A stretch of DNA of 64,000 bases from Propionicimonas sp. (GCA_013791955.1 VMSW01000010.1:243353-307352), one strand, 5' to 3'. Shown: positions 25,775-35,663, numbered from the stretch's first letter. Notes: generated by a model from the letters alone, not told the origin. Program-made: numbers and translations.

Positions 25775-26689
25775 ATGCCCGACCGATCGCCGCTGCACCT
25801 GCCCACTGCGGCCCAATTAGAGCTTCGCGGACGTCGCTTCGATGCGGCCCGTCCGGCGGTGATGGGGATCATCAACCGCACCCCGGATTCGTTCTATGCC
25901 GCGGCCCGCTACGACTTCGGCGACGGCCTGGCGGCGGCAGGGCAAATGCTGGCTGACGGTGCTGACCTGATCGACGTTGGTGGAGTGCGCGCCGGACAGG
26001 ATGGCGGCGAGGTGAGCGTCGCTGAAGAGGTAGAGCGGGTGCGTCCCTTCCTGCTCGCGCTGCGTGAGCGCTACCCCGAGGTGATCATCAGCCTGGACAC
26101 TTGGCGGGCGCCGGTCGCTCTGGCCTGCGCCGAGGCCGGGGTGGACGTGATCAACGACACCTGGGCCGGGGCTGATCCGGAATTGGTCTCGGTGGCCGCC
26201 GAGATCGGCGCTGGCTATGTGGTCACCCACACCGGTGGACTGCCGCCGCGCACCGACCCGGTGGCGATCACGTACGGAGACGATCCGGACGCGGTGGTGC
26301 GCGACGTGTTGGCCACTTTGGACGCAGGCGCGGCGCGGGCGGTAGCCGCGGGCGTGCCAGCCGGCCGAGTGATCGTCGATCCAACCCTCGATTTTGGCAA
26401 GACCACTCGGCATTCGCTGCGGGTGTTGCGGGCCACGGCGGCGGTGGTCGAGTTGGGCTATCCGGTGCTGCAAGCCCTCAGCCGCAAGGACTTCGTCGGC
26501 GAAACCCTGGATCGCCCGGTCGATGAGCGGCTTTACGGCACCTTGGCCGCCACCGCGGTGGCCGGTTGGCTGGGCACGACCGTCTATCGGGCCCACGACG
26601 TGGCTGCCACTCGCCAAGTGATCGACATGGTCGCCTCGATCCGCGGCGACCGTCCGCCCACGCTGGCGGTGCGCGGTGAGCCGGGCTAG
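25775..26689 (+). CDS. Dihydropteroate synthase homologue, FolP2-like
   Basis: A 304-residue TIM-barrel protein of the DHPS family. MGIINRTPDSFY matches DHPS loop 1, and VINDTWAG and ALSRKDFVG match later conserved parts. Loop 2, however, reads DVGGVRAGQDGGEV, not the canonical GGESTRPGA. That variant is typical of the mycobacterial FolP2 branch, which lacks ordinary DHPS activity. No other folate gene is nearby, whereas functional folP usually sits with folB/folK/folE. A pterin- or pterin-like ligand is likely, but the reaction is uncertain. Confidence 0.8.
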   Translation: MPDRSPLHLPTAAQLELRGRRFDAARPAVMGIINRTPDSFYAAARYDFGDGLAAAGQMLADGADLIDVGGVRAGQDGGEVSVAEEVERVRPFLLALRERYPEVIISLDTWRAPVALACAEAGVDVINDTWAGADPELVSVAAEIGAGYVVTHTGGLPPRTDPVAITYGDDPDAVVRDVLATLDAGAARAVAAGVPAGRVIVDPTLDFGKTTRHSLRVLRATAAVVELGYPVLQALSRKDFVGETLDRPVDERLYGTLAATAVAGWLGTTVYRAHDVAATRQVIDMVASIRGDRPPTLAVRGEPG

Positions 26690-26698
26690 TCGCCGGGG

Positions 26699-26937
26699 CT
26701 TCGACGGGCTCAGCCAACTTGGGGCTTCGACGGGCTCAGCCAACTTGGGGCTTCGACGGGCTCAGCCAACTTGGGGCTTCGACGGGCTCAGCCAACTTGG
26801 GGCTTCGACGGGCTCAGCCAACTTGGGGCTTCGACAGGCTCAGCCAACTTAGGGCTTCGACGGGCTCAGCCAACTAGACAGTTCCCTGAGCCCACCCCAC
26901 ACAGTTCCCTGAGCCTGTCGAAGGGTCGAAAGGCTCG
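26699..26937. repeat. Family A array, seven tandem 26-bp units
   Basis: CTTCGACGGGCTCAGCCAAC plus TTGGGG recurs at 26699, 26725, 26751, 26777, 26803, 26829 and 26855, an exact 26-bp period with two base changes. Inverted copies of TCCCTGAGCC and CCTGTCGAAG follow to 26937. There are no spacers, so it is not a CRISPR. Confidence 0.9.
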
Positions 26938-26953
26938 GGTCTAGCCTGATGGA

Positions 26954-27586
26954 GTGGACCTTGAGGACATGCGCACCAGCTACGAACGCGACGGGCTTGA
27001 TGAGGAGTCGGCTGGCAACGAGCCGCTAGCGCTGTTCGAGAAGTGGTTCAACCATGCGGTCAAGGCCGGGGTGCCAGAGCCCAATGCGATGACCCTGGCC
27101 ACGGTCGGGCCGGATTCGCGGCCGTCCACTCGAATCGTGTTGGTGAAGAGCTTCGACGCCGCCGGGGTGGTGTTCTACACCAACTACCGCAGCCGAAAAG
27201 GTCGTGAGCTGGAAGCCAATCCGCACGCGGCACTGCAATTCCACTGGGTGGAGCTGGAACGAGTCGTGCGCATCGAAGGCCGAGTGGAGCGCACCACAGC
27301 TGAGGAATCAGACGCCTACTTCGCCAAACGTCCCTTGGACTCGCGGCTCGGCGCCTGGGCGTCTCCGCAAAGCGAGGTGATCGCCAACCGGGCCGTGTTG
27401 TTGGCCAATGCGGCCAAAGCTGCGGCCACCCTTGGGCTGCACCCATCCCGTCCCGAGCATTGGGGTGGCTATCGGCTGGTGCCTGATGCCTGGGAGTTCT
27501 GGGCTGGACGCAAGAGTCGACTGCACGACCGGGTGCGGTTCCGGTTGATTGAAGGCAACTGGCTGAAGGAACGCCTCGCGCCCTGA
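26954..27586 (+). CDS. pdxH: Pyridoxamine/pyridoxine 5'-phosphate oxidase
   Basis: A 210-residue FMN enzyme that forms pyridoxal 5'-phosphate. The split-barrel FMN domain includes [20 protein letters not shown] and [10 protein letters not shown]. The C-terminal dimerisation motif [24 protein letters not shown] is diagnostic. GTG at 26954 gives the usual N-terminus with MR.SY; an ATG five codons later is an alternative with a better-spaced GAGG. Supplies PLP for the many PLP enzymes, including those in this window. Confidence 0.93.
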   Translation: MDLEDMRTSYERDGLDEESAGNEPLALFEKWFNHAVKAGVPEPNAMTLATVGPDSRPSTRIVLVKSFDAAGVVFYTNYRSRKGRELEANPHAALQFHWVELERVVRIEGRVERTTAEESDAYFAKRPLDSRLGAWASPQSEVIANRAVLLANAAKAAATLGLHPSRPEHWGGYRLVPDAWEFWAGRKSRLHDRVRFRLIEGNWLKERLAP

Positions 27587-27677
27587 GTTGGCCGCTCATC
27601 CAGGCTCTCCTCGGGGTCGGGAATCTCTGGCAGTGATTGAACGTTCTACTAAAGGACCCCTCAACAAGGAGAACCTC

Positions 27678-28250
27678 ATGACCTACCGCATCGGCTACCT
27701 CGTCGGCAGCCTTTCCAGCACCTCGATCAACCGTCGCCTATCGAAGGCCCTGATCAAGCTCGCCCCTGCCGAGCTGGAGTTCTTCGAGATCGGCATCGGC
27801 GACCTGCCGCTTTACAACACCGACCTCGAAGCTGAGCTGCCCGCCCCGGTGGTGGCCCTCAAGCAGGCGGTTGAATCTGCCGATGGCCTGCTGATCGTCT
27901 CCCCCGAGTACAACCGCTCGATCCCCGGCCCGCTGAAGAATGCTCTGGATTGGGGCTCTCGTCCGTGGGGCAAGAACTCCTTCGCAGGTAAGCCGACCGC
28001 AGTGATCGGTGCCTCCATCGGTGCCATCGGCACGGCAGTGATGCAGGCGGCCTTGCGCACAGTGTTGGGCTTCTTGGACGTGCCTCAGCTCGGTCAGCCA
28101 GAGGGCTACCTGACCTTCTCCCCAGAGGTCTACGGGGAAGACGGCACGGTGCACAGCGAAGACACCAAGGCATTCCTGCGTGCCTATCTGGGCGCGTACT
28201 CCGCTTTCGTGGCTCGCAACCTCGCCGACGCCGCCGAGCAAGCGGCGTAG
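27678..28250 (+). CDS. NADPH-dependent FMN reductase
   Basis: A 190-residue flavodoxin-like reductase. GSLSSTSINRRLSKAL forms the FMN phosphate loop, and SPEYNRSIPGPLKNALDW is the family signature. The PFAM family includes azo-, chromate- and quinone reductases; the substrate is not determined. The ATG at 27678 has AAGGAG eight bases upstream; the frame is open 30 codons earlier without family features. Confidence 0.88.
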   Translation: MTYRIGYLVGSLSSTSINRRLSKALIKLAPAELEFFEIGIGDLPLYNTDLEAELPAPVVALKQAVESADGLLIVSPEYNRSIPGPLKNALDWGSRPWGKNSFAGKPTAVIGASIGAIGTAVMQAALRTVLGFLDVPQLGQPEGYLTFSPEVYGEDGTVHSEDTKAFLRAYLGAYSAFVARNLADAAEQAA

Positions 28251-28318
28251 CCCGAGCTGGCTCACCACTGCTCGGACGGTCCCGGGCGCATCGCAGATGG
28301 CGTGAAACCATCGCTGCT

Positions 28319-29500
28319 GTGAATGCGTCCGGTTTCCGTCTGTCCACCCGTTTTGCCGAGGTCAAGAGCTCGCCGGTGCGCGACATTCAGTCGGTGATCG
28401 GCCGTGACGACATCATCTCCTTCGCCGGTGGCATTCCGGACGCGAACCTGTTCGAGACCGACGATTTCGCGGCTGCCTTCGACTACGTCCTCACCCATCA
28501 GGCCAAGCGGGCCCTGCAGTACGCCAGCACGCCGGGGGAACCTGAGCTGCGCGAGCAGGTGGCCGCGCGGCTGAACCGGCAGTTGCCGACTGTAGCTGAG
28601 GACATTCAGGTGACCTCCGGCTCCCAGGAGGGCCTGTTCCTGGTGGGCATGGCCCTGCTGGATGCCGGCGATGTGGTGCTGGTCGAACAGCCCACCTACC
28701 TGGCCGCAGTGCAGGCCTTCAGCCTGGCTGGCGCTCGCCTGGTGCCGGTGCCCAGTGATGACCACGGCGTGCTGCCCGACGAACTGGCCGCAGCCATCGC
28801 CGAACACCGACCGAAGTTCGTCTACCTGGTGCCCAACTTCCAGAACCCGACCGGACGGACGATGCCAGCCACCCGCCGCGAAGCGGTGGCCGAAATCCTG
28901 GTGCGCACCGGCACGCCGCTACTGGAGGACGACCCCTACGGCGAGCTGCGCTTCGACGGGGATCCGGTGGCGCCATTGGCGGCCCTGCCGGGGATGGCCG
29001 CGCAGACCGTCCTGCAGAACTCGGCTTCGAAGACGATGGCCCCCGGAGTGCGGATCGGCTGGTTGCGAGCCGAGGGTCCGATCCTGCGGGCGCTCGAGGT
29101 CGGCAAACAGGCAGTCGGGTTGCAGACCGCGGTCACCGATCAGCTCGCGGTGGCGCATTACTTGGCCAACTGCGACCTGGACGCGCACATCGCGAAAGTG
29201 GCCGCGGCCTACGGGCAGCGCCGCGACGCGATGGTTGAGGGCTTGTTGCCGCTGCTGCCGGCCACGGCGAAGCTGAACCGTCCAGAAGGCGGCATGTTCT
29301 TGTGGGCCGAGTTGGGCGGCGCAGTGAACACTGCCGAAGTGCTGCCGCGCGCAATCGAGGCCGGGGTGGCCTTCGTGCCGGGCTGGCCGTTCTATGCCGC
29401 CGACCCTGACCACTCCACAATGCGGCTCTCGTTCGTCACCAACACCCCAGCCGTGATCGCTGAGGGCTTGACGCGGTTGGCTCGCGCCTTCGACTGGTGA
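28319..29500 (+). CDS. PLP aminotransferase, 2-aminoadipate/aromatic type (class I/II)
   Basis: A 393-residue fold-type I aminotransferase. SFAGGIPDANLF, PNFQNPTGRTM and the PLP lysine in SASKTMAPGVRIGW place it with LysN-like 2-aminoadipate and related transaminases. It lacks the GntR domain of MocR regulators. The GTG at 28319 is the first in-frame start and leaves a normal N-terminus. The natural amino donor is not known. Confidence 0.88.
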   Translation: MNASGFRLSTRFAEVKSSPVRDIQSVIGRDDIISFAGGIPDANLFETDDFAAAFDYVLTHQAKRALQYASTPGEPELREQVAARLNRQLPTVAEDIQVTSGSQEGLFLVGMALLDAGDVVLVEQPTYLAAVQAFSLAGARLVPVPSDDHGVLPDELAAAIAEHRPKFVYLVPNFQNPTGRTMPATRREAVAEILVRTGTPLLEDDPYGELRFDGDPVAPLAALPGMAAQTVLQNSASKTMAPGVRIGWLRAEGPILRALEVGKQAVGLQTAVTDQLAVAHYLANCDLDAHIAKVAAAYGQRRDAMVEGLLPLLPATAKLNRPEGGMFLWAELGGAVNTAEVLPRAIEAGVAFVPGWPFYAADPDHSTMRLSFVTNTPAVIAEGLTRLARAFDW

Positions 29501-29504
29501 GGCG

Positions 29505-30791
29505 TCAGTCTTCCGAGTGGCGGCGGCGGACGCGCCGCACTAGCCACCAAATGCCCACCAGCACGAACGGCACACTCACGCCCATGGCGATGTTGGGGTC
29601 GATCAGCCAGCCCGCTTCATTCATCGCCTTGTAGACATAGCCGAGAAGGCTGACCACGTAGTAGCTGATCGCCGCCACCGACAGACCTTCCACCGTCTGC
29701 TGGAGTCGGAGCTGCATCGAAGCGCGGGAGTTCATCGAGTGCAGCAACTCGGAGTTCTGCTGCTCGATCTCCACGTCCACCCGGGTACGCAGCAGATTGG
29801 CGCCCCGCGACAGCTTCTTGGACAGCTCAGCTTGGCGCTGCTCGATCGACCGGCAGGTTCGCAGCGCCGGGGTGCTGCGCCGGGTGAGGAAGCTGGTGAT
29901 GGTCGAATAGTTGCCGACGCTCTCTTCCCCAACGGCGCGCAGTCGTTGAGTGACGATGTCGTCGTAGGCGCGGGTGGCACCAAAGCGGTAGGCCGAGGCG
30001 GCCACATCGGCCTCCAAATCGGCGGCCAGCTTGGTCAGCTGGATCAACAGATCAGTGTCTTCGGCGTATCCCTGGGAACCCGACATGGCCGTCGAAATCT
30101 CGGCCAGCTCCCACTCGATGCGGGCAGTGTGAGGTGCAAGGCGAATCGCTTCGGGCAGCCCCAGCAGGGCGAGCGTGCGATAGGTCTCGATCTCGATTAC
30201 TCGCTGGCACAGCGCGCCGGCGGCGTTCTCGTCCAGATCCTTGTTGATGACCAGCCAGCGCACGAAACCAGCCGAATCGGCCCGGAAATCTGAGGCGATG
30301 ACGGCCGCGCCCTTGCGCACCTTCGAAGCGGCCAGGCTCGCTTGATCGAAGGGAGCTCGAAAATCGGTGCCGAAGGAGGCCAGACAGAGATCAACCGAGA
30401 CGATGTGCTGACCCGGCTCGCCGATGTCGGGGAGTAGGTGGGCGATCTGGCCAGCCTCAGGGGTGAACGGTGCCTCGGTGCCAGCGAAGCTGAAGTCGAA
30501 GGTGACGAACTCGCCGTGCTGTTCATAGGTCAGCTCCAACGGCAGCCCACCAACCCCAGGGAGGGTGGCCCGGTGGTGTTTGGTCGCCGGGCCGGGTGGC
30601 AGCGCGCCGGCCGCGATGCACAACTCAGCGACGCGGCTGCGGGCCGCGGTTGCCTGTTCGACAGTGGTCAGAAAGGCGAACCGAAGGAACCTCGCCGGGG
30701 TCGAGGTCGGACGGAACGGGCGGGCGTGGATTTCGGCCAGCAGTGCCGCGCGGTGTGGGTGCGGCGTCCAAGTGGAAAAGTCGAGGGCCAT
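29505..30791 (-). CDS. DUF3422 membrane-anchored protein
   Basis: A 428-residue protein. The N-terminal HPHRAALLAEIHARPF is the hallmark of DUF3422. A middle helical region with likely coiled coils (ELSKKLSRGANLLRTRVDVE) is followed by two C-terminal transmembrane helices (about 375-420). Reported members are uncharacterised. Convergent with the aminotransferase, four bases from its stop. Confidence 0.85.
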   Translation of the reverse strand: MALDFSTWTPHPHRAALLAEIHARPFRPTSTPARFLRFAFLTTVEQATAARSRVAELCIAAGALPPGPATKHHRATLPGVGGLPLELTYEQHGEFVTFDFSFAGTEAPFTPEAGQIAHLLPDIGEPGQHIVSVDLCLASFGTDFRAPFDQASLAASKVRKGAAVIASDFRADSAGFVRWLVINKDLDENAAGALCQRVIEIETYRTLALLGLPEAIRLAPHTARIEWELAEISTAMSGSQGYAEDTDLLIQLTKLAADLEADVAASAYRFGATRAYDDIVTQRLRAVGEESVGNYSTITSFLTRRSTPALRTCRSIEQRQAELSKKLSRGANLLRTRVDVEIEQQNSELLHSMNSRASMQLRLQQTVEGLSVAAISYYVVSLLGYVYKAMNEAGWLIDPNIAMGVSVPFVLVGIWWLVRRVRRRHSED

Positions 30792-30930
30792 TTGTTTCTC
30801 GAATCAAGCAGCGGAGGGCCCCAGTTTAGGGCGGTGGTGAGCTTAGGGCGGACGTGAGCTTAGGGCTAACCTGCGGCGCGGTTGTAACCCTCCGGTGGCG
30901 TCTAAGTGACGGCGGGTGGGCTGGCGGCGG

Positions 30931-31959
30931 TTAGGTGAGCTTGGCGACCACCACTCCGGCACCTACGGCGACCAGCTGATCCATCGCGGCCAGCTCGGCC
31001 GGGGCATCGGCAAGGCTGACCACTCGCCCAAGGAGGCGAGAGATGTCGAGGCGGCCATCGGCGACCATCGCCAGCATCTCCGGGTAGTCGGCTGCGGCCA
31101 TCCCGTGGCTGCCGACGACTTCGAGTTCTTTGGCGACCAGCTCACCCCACGGCAGCGGGGCGGTCGCGGCGTCCCCCAACATCAGCCCCACCTGGACGTG
31201 ACGTCCGCGCCGACGCAGTACCCGTACCGAGGCGGCCGCAGTTGCCGGGCTGCCGAGGGCATCGATGCTCACCGCAGCGCCGCCGGTGAGGGCGAGCAGC
31301 CCGGCGAGGTCGGCCTCGGCGAAGACGGCATCAGCGCCCAAGTCGGTGGCCAGTTCCCGCGCCGCCCCTGAGGGATCCACGCCAACGACCCGCGCGCCCA
31401 GCGCCTTCGCGATCAGAATCGCCGACTGCCCCACCCCGCCGCAGCCGAAAACCACCACCCAATCTCCGGCAGCCGGTCGGCTTTGCGCGGTGAGGGCGTG
31501 GAAAGCGGTGGCGAAGCGGCAACCCAGGGCCGCCGCGGTGACCGCGTCCACCTGCGCTGGTAGCCGGACGAGGTTGAAATCGGCGGCCCGAACGGCCACC
31601 AGTTCGGCGTAGGAGCCGTGGTGGGTGAAACCCGGCTGGGTCTGGTCGGGGCATACCTGGCCCTGGCCGTCCCGACACCAGGAACACTGGCCGCAGGCGT
31701 TGACGAATGGGACGGTGACCCGGTCACCGACGGCGAAGTCGCGGACGTCCGGACCGATTTCGGCCACCACGCCGGCGAACTCGTGGCCGGGGATCATCGG
31801 CAATGGCACTGGGTCGTGCCCGCGCCAGGCGTGCCAATCTGAGCGGCAGATGCCGGTTGCCTCGACCGCCACCACCGCGCCGTCGGCCGGACAGCTCGGC
31901 TTGGGCATCTCCCGCACTTCAAGCGGTCCGCCAACCGATTCGTACACCACAGCTCGCAT
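30931..31959 (-). CDS. Zinc-dependent alcohol dehydrogenase family protein
   Basis: A 342-residue medium-chain dehydrogenase. The catalytic zinc site is C in ATGICRSDWHAW, and GHEFAGVV. The structural zinc site has four cysteines in CGQCSWCRDGQGQVC. The NAD-binding Rossmann glycine motif is VVFGCGGVGQSA. Substrate not specified; similar to threonine/aryl-alcohol or formaldehyde-type dehydrogenases. Confidence 0.88.
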   Translation of the reverse strand: MRAVVYESVGGPLEVREMPKPSCPADGAVVAVEATGICRSDWHAWRGHDPVPLPMIPGHEFAGVVAEIGPDVRDFAVGDRVTVPFVNACGQCSWCRDGQGQVCPDQTQPGFTHHGSYAELVAVRAADFNLVRLPAQVDAVTAAALGCRFATAFHALTAQSRPAAGDWVVVFGCGGVGQSAILIAKALGARVVGVDPSGAARELATDLGADAVFAEADLAGLLALTGGAAVSIDALGSPATAAASVRVLRRRGRHVQVGLMLGDAATAPLPWGELVAKELEVVGSHGMAAADYPEMLAMVADGRLDISRLLGRVVSLADAPAELAAMDQLVAVGAGVVVAKLT

Positions 31960-32040
31960 GGGTTGGTTCTACCACCGCCGTCCGTGGACCGGCGACCTGC
32001 GGAGCCTGCTGAGATGAGCCCCGCCGCGGGTTCAAACGCC

Positions 32041-32134
32041 CGACAACCCTTCGACAAGCTCAGGGAACTGTGGAAGTTGGCTGAGCTTGTCGAAGCCCGA
32101 GCTGTGGAAGTTGGCTGAGCTTGTCGAAGCCTGA
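32041..32134. repeat. Family A repeat cluster
   Basis: One CCTTCGACAAGCTCAGGGAA core and two inverted GTTGGCTGAGCTTGTCGAAG cores lie between the dehydrogenase and HAD genes. The two inverted copies are spaced 33 bp apart. Confidence 0.85.
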
Positions 32135-32135
32135 G

Positions 32136-32735
32136 CTAGACGCCCCGCACGCCGAGGGCGCGCAACCGCAGCTTCAGCAGCCACCGCGGATGGGCGGGCC
32201 CGAAGGTGATCGTCCGCAGACCGGCGCGGTGGGCGGCGCGGGTGTTGCTGGGCAGATCATCGACGAATACCGCCTCGTTCGCGGCGATGCCGAGCTGGTT
32301 GATGATGTGCTCGAAGTAGGCCACCTCAGGCTTGGCCAAGCCCACCTCGAAGGAGTAGAAGCTGCGATCGAAGTAGTCGCCATACGGCAGGTTCTGCTGC
32401 ATCCAGCCGCCGCGGTAGCTCTGTTGATTGGTGGCCAGCACGGTGGTCACACCCGCTGCCCTGGCGCGCGCTACCAAGTCAAGCATCGCCTGGTCCGGCT
32501 CGATGCGGCACCACAGGGCGATCACCTCGTTGGGGGTGATCGACAGCCCGCGGCGCTCGATCACCTCGGCCAACACCTCGGCCAGATCGACTTTGCCGGT
32601 CATGGTCCGAGGTTCCTCGGCGAAGATGTCCTTCACGAACCCCCAGCCGTCGCCGAGTTCGGCGAAGTCGGCCAGGAAGCCCTTGGCTGGTCGCTGCAGG
32701 ACGCCGTCGGCGTCCATCAAGAGCGCGCGAATCAC
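32136..32735 (-). CDS. HAD-superfamily hydrolase
   Basis: A 199-residue HAD phosphatase-like enzyme. Motif I is LMDADGVLQ (nucleophile Asp), motif II VLATNQQ, motif III lysine in GLAKPEV, motif IV FVDDLPSN. The cap is a small helical insert after motif I. Phosphatase or dehalogenase specificity cannot be read from the sequence. A GTG start is used. Confidence 0.87.
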   Translation of the reverse strand: MIRALLMDADGVLQRPAKGFLADFAELGDGWGFVKDIFAEEPRTMTGKVDLAEVLAEVIERRGLSITPNEVIALWCRIEPDQAMLDLVARARAAGVTTVLATNQQSYRGGWMQQNLPYGDYFDRSFYSFEVGLAKPEVAYFEHIINQLGIAANEAVFVDDLPSNTRAAHRAGLRTITFGPAHPRWLLKLRLRALGVRGV

Positions 32736-32774
32736 CGGATCACCTCAACCAGTTCGCGTCGGCGCGCCGAGCTC

Positions 32775-34613
32775 TCAGTCAAGCGAGCGAGCCGCACCCT
32801 TGTCGGCGCTCAACGCCAGCGAGGCGTAGACCTTCAGTGCAGTCGAGACCTCGCGGACGCGGTGCTTCGGCTTCCAGCCTTCGGCATCCCGGACGGCGCG
32901 GCGGGCGGCCAGGGTGGCCTCGTCCACTTTGAGCTCGATCCGACGCTCGGGAATCGAGATCTCGATGATGTCGCCATCTTCAACCAGCCCAATCAGGCCA
33001 CCGGAGGCAGCCTCTGGCGAGACATGCCCAATCGACAGGCCCGAGGAGCCGCCGGAGAAGCGTCCGTCGGTGATGAGGGCGCAGGAGGGGCCCAGCCCCA
33101 GACCCTTCAGGTAGGAGGTCGGGTAGAGCATTTCCTGCATGCCCGGGCCGCCCTTGGGGCCTTCGTAGCGCACGACGACGACGTGACCGGGCTGCACCTT
33201 CTTGCCCAGGATGGCCTCCACAGCCTCGTCCTGAGATTCGGTGACGATGGCTGGGCCGGCGAAGGTCCATTGGTCTTCGGGCACGCCAGCGGTCTTGACG
33301 ATGCAGCCGTCCACGGCGAGATTGCCCTTCAGGATCGCCAGCCCACCGTCGGCGGTGTAGGGGTGCTCGACGCTGCGAATGCAGCCCCCAGCGGCGTCGG
33401 TGTCCAGTTCGTCCCAGCGGGCATTGGAGCTGAACGCTTCGATGGTGCGCACTCCGCCCGGCGCGGCGTGGAAGAGCTCGGTGGCGAACTCGGTGGCGGT
33501 GCCGCCGCGGACGTCCCAATCGGCCAGCCAGGCATCCAGCGTTGCGGAGTGGACGGCGTGGACGCCGCGATCCAGCAGGCCGCCGCGATCAAGCTCGCCC
33601 ATGATGGCCACGATGCCGCCAGCGCGGTGCACGTCCTCCATGTAGTAGTTGGACGTGTTGGGCGCAACCTTGCACAGGCAGGGAGTGTGGCGGCTGAGGT
33701 CATCGATGTCGTCGGAATCGAAGTCGACCCCGGCCTCGTGGGCGGCGGCCAGCAGGTGCAGCACGGTGTTGGTTGAGCCGCCCATGGCGATATCGACCCG
33801 CATCGCGTTGGCGAAGGCCTCGCGAGTGGCGATGGCCTTCGGCAGGACGGATTCGTCCTCGCCGTCGTAGTAGCGCTTGGCCAGTTCGACCACCAGTTTG
33901 CCGGCGTTCAGGAACAGGTCTTTGCGGGCGACTGCGGTGGCCAGCGTCGACCCGTTTCCGGGCAGGGCCAGGCCGATCACTTCCAGCAGGCAGTTCATCG
34001 AGTTGGCGGTGAACATGCCAGAACACGAGCCGCAGGTGGGGCAGGCATTTTCCTCGACGGTGGCCAGTTGGGCGTCGGTGATGCTCTCGTCGACTGCCTT
34101 GTACATGGCGTCGATCAGGTCGAGGCGGGTGGTCGCCACGCCCTCGAAGACGTGGGCTTTGCCGGCCTCCATCGGTCCGCCCGAGACGAACACGGTGGGA
34201 AGGTTCAGCCGCAGCGCCGCCAGCAGCATGCCGGGGGTGATCTTGTCGCAGTTGGAGATGCAGACCAACGCGTCGGCCTTGTGGGAGTTGACCATGAACT
34301 CCACCGAATCGGCGATCAGCTCCCGGCTGGGCAGCGAGTAGAGCATGCCGTCGTGCCCCATCGCGATGCCGTCATCAATGGCGATGGTGTTGAACTCGCG
34401 TCCCACTCCACCGGCCTCGGCGATCGCACCGGCGACCAGTTGGCCCATGTCCTTGAGATGGACGTGCCCGGGCACGAACTGGGTGAAGGAGTTGGCGATG
34501 GCCACGATCGGTTTGCCGAAGTCTGATTCGACCAGGCCGGTGGCGCGCCAAAGGGCGCGGGCGCCGGCCATGTTGCGACCGTGGGTGGTCGTGCGGGAGC
34601 GCAGTGCGGGCAT
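32775..34613 (-). CDS. ilvD: Dihydroxy-acid dehydratase
   Basis: A 612-residue iron-sulfur enzyme that dehydrates 2,3-dihydroxy-isovalerate and -methylvalerate in valine/isoleucine synthesis. Cluster cysteines are in [13 protein letters not shown] and [20 protein letters not shown]. The [20 protein letters not shown] motif near the C-terminus is diagnostic. Full family length. No other ilv gene is next to it. Confidence 0.95.
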   Translation of the reverse strand: MPALRSRTTTHGRNMAGARALWRATGLVESDFGKPIVAIANSFTQFVPGHVHLKDMGQLVAGAIAEAGGVGREFNTIAIDDGIAMGHDGMLYSLPSRELIADSVEFMVNSHKADALVCISNCDKITPGMLLAALRLNLPTVFVSGGPMEAGKAHVFEGVATTRLDLIDAMYKAVDESITDAQLATVEENACPTCGSCSGMFTANSMNCLLEVIGLALPGNGSTLATAVARKDLFLNAGKLVVELAKRYYDGEDESVLPKAIATREAFANAMRVDIAMGGSTNTVLHLLAAAHEAGVDFDSDDIDDLSRHTPCLCKVAPNTSNYYMEDVHRAGGIVAIMGELDRGGLLDRGVHAVHSATLDAWLADWDVRGGTATEFATELFHAAPGGVRTIEAFSSNARWDELDTDAAGGCIRSVEHPYTADGGLAILKGNLAVDGCIVKTAGVPEDQWTFAGPAIVTESQDEAVEAILGKKVQPGHVVVVRYEGPKGGPGMQEMLYPTSYLKGLGLGPSCALITDGRFSGGSSGLSIGHVSPEAASGGLIGLVEDGDIIEISIPERRIELKVDEATLAARRAVRDAEGWKPKHRVREVSTALKVYASLALSADKGAARSLD

Positions 34614-34733
34614 GGTTCTTCCTTGCTCGATGAACTCAACAAGGCTACGCCGCTTCGGCCCCAGCGCGACCGGCTCTCAGCCTCTTTGGGACGCCCGACA
34701 GGTAACACTGCCCACCGCGGCGCCCCCAAATCA

Positions 34734-34820
34734 GGGGGACGGTTCCGGTGAGCAGCTCACGGGGACGGACCTGGACGGGGAACCGTCCCCGTGAGCTGTG
34801 CGGAGGAACCGTCCCCGTGA
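34734..34820. repeat. Family B (REP-like) copies away from the transposase
   Basis: GGGGGACGGTTCC followed by GTGAGCAGCTCACGGGGACGG faces two opposite GGAACCGTCCCCGTGA cores. This opposed pair could form a long hairpin. The same cores make the arrays around the RAYT at 41951-42751. The copy lies between ilvD and the PhzF gene. Confidence 0.85.
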
Positions 34821-34826
34821 TTAGGG

Positions 34827-35663
34827 CTAGGCGGTGGGGTAGCTGAGCTCGCCGGAGATCACTTTGCGCACCTTGCCGCTGATCCAGATGCGCTCGCCGT
34901 CGTCGTAGACCGAGATCTCCCCATGGCGACCGATGGCCGAGCCTTGGGTCACCAGGTAGGAGGCTGGCACCAGTTTGCGTTCCCGCATCCATTGGGCGGC
35001 CGCAGCGTTCAGGCTGCCGGTGACCGGGTCCTCGCCCTCGGTGAAGACCGCGCGTACCTCGTAGGCGTACCTGCCGCCGTCGGCCTCCAAGCCGATGAGG
35101 CCGACGAAGTCGCTGGCGCCGAGCTTGCCCCGGTTCACCTCGACTCTGCGGACGGCCTCGGCATCGGCCAATTGCACCATCATCCAGGGCGCGCCGTTGT
35201 CGCCCCAGGCGTGGGCCACCCACTCCTTGGCGGGGATGCCGATCGCGCGGGCGATTCGAGCCACCTCGGTGCGACCCAGCTTCTCGCTGCGCAGCCGGGG
35301 TGGGGCCGCGAAGGCGAGGCGGCCGTCCTGGCCACGAAGCTCCACCAGACCGATGCCGCATTCCTGCACGATGCAAGCCGTCGAGCTAGGACGGCCACCG
35401 CTGGCCAGCCAGACGTGGGCGGTGCCCAGCGTCGGATGTCCGGCGAAGGGCAGCTCACCGCTGGGGGTGAAGATCCGCACTCGGTAGTCAGCCCGGGCTT
35501 CGGTCGGCCTCAGTAGGAAGGTGGTTTCCGACAGGTTCGTCCAGGACGCGAACGCCTGCATCTGTTCGTCGGTTAGATCGTCTGCGTTGTGAACCACTGC
35601 CAGCGGATTGCCGGTGATTCCGCCGTCGCCGAAGACGTCAACCTGGGTGAAGCGCCTTGCCAT
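34827..35663 (-). CDS. PhzF-family isomerase/epimerase
   Basis: A 278-residue protein of the PhzF/diaminopimelate-epimerase fold. The catalytic glutamate lies in NLSETTFLL (about residue 47), and RIFTPSGELPFAGHPTLGTAH and GEDPVTGSLNAAAAQWM are hallmarks. Substrate unknown; no phenazine genes are near. Monocistronic. Confidence 0.9.
   Translation of the reverse strand: MARRFTQVDVFGDGGITGNPLAVVHNADDLTDEQMQAFASWTNLSETTFLLRPTEARADYRVRIFTPSGELPFAGHPTLGTAHVWLASGGRPSSTACIVQECGIGLVELRGQDGRLAFAAPPRLRSEKLGRTEVARIARAIGIPAKEWVAHAWGDNGAPWMMVQLADAEAVRRVEVNRGKLGASDFVGLIGLEADGGRYAYEVRAVFTEGEDPVTGSLNAAAAQWMRERKLVPASYLVTQGSAIGRHGEISVYDDGERIWISGKVRKVISGELSYPTA

Noticed and set aside
26699..26880. CRISPR array near pdxH
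   Set aside because: The 26-bp repeats are head-to-tail without spacers, and the same cores occur at other intergenic places.
28319..29500. MocR-type GntR/aminotransferase regulator
   Set aside because: The protein starts with the aminotransferase domain and has no winged-helix region, so it is an enzyme rather than a regulator.
32121..33776. 551-codon plus-strand frame across the HAD and ilvD genes
   Set aside because: Antisense to two genes with full motifs; composition typical of shadow frames.
34827..35663. Phenazine biosynthesis locus
   Set aside because: Only a PhzF-like isomerase is present; no phzA-E/G genes are near, and this family is widespread without phenazines.
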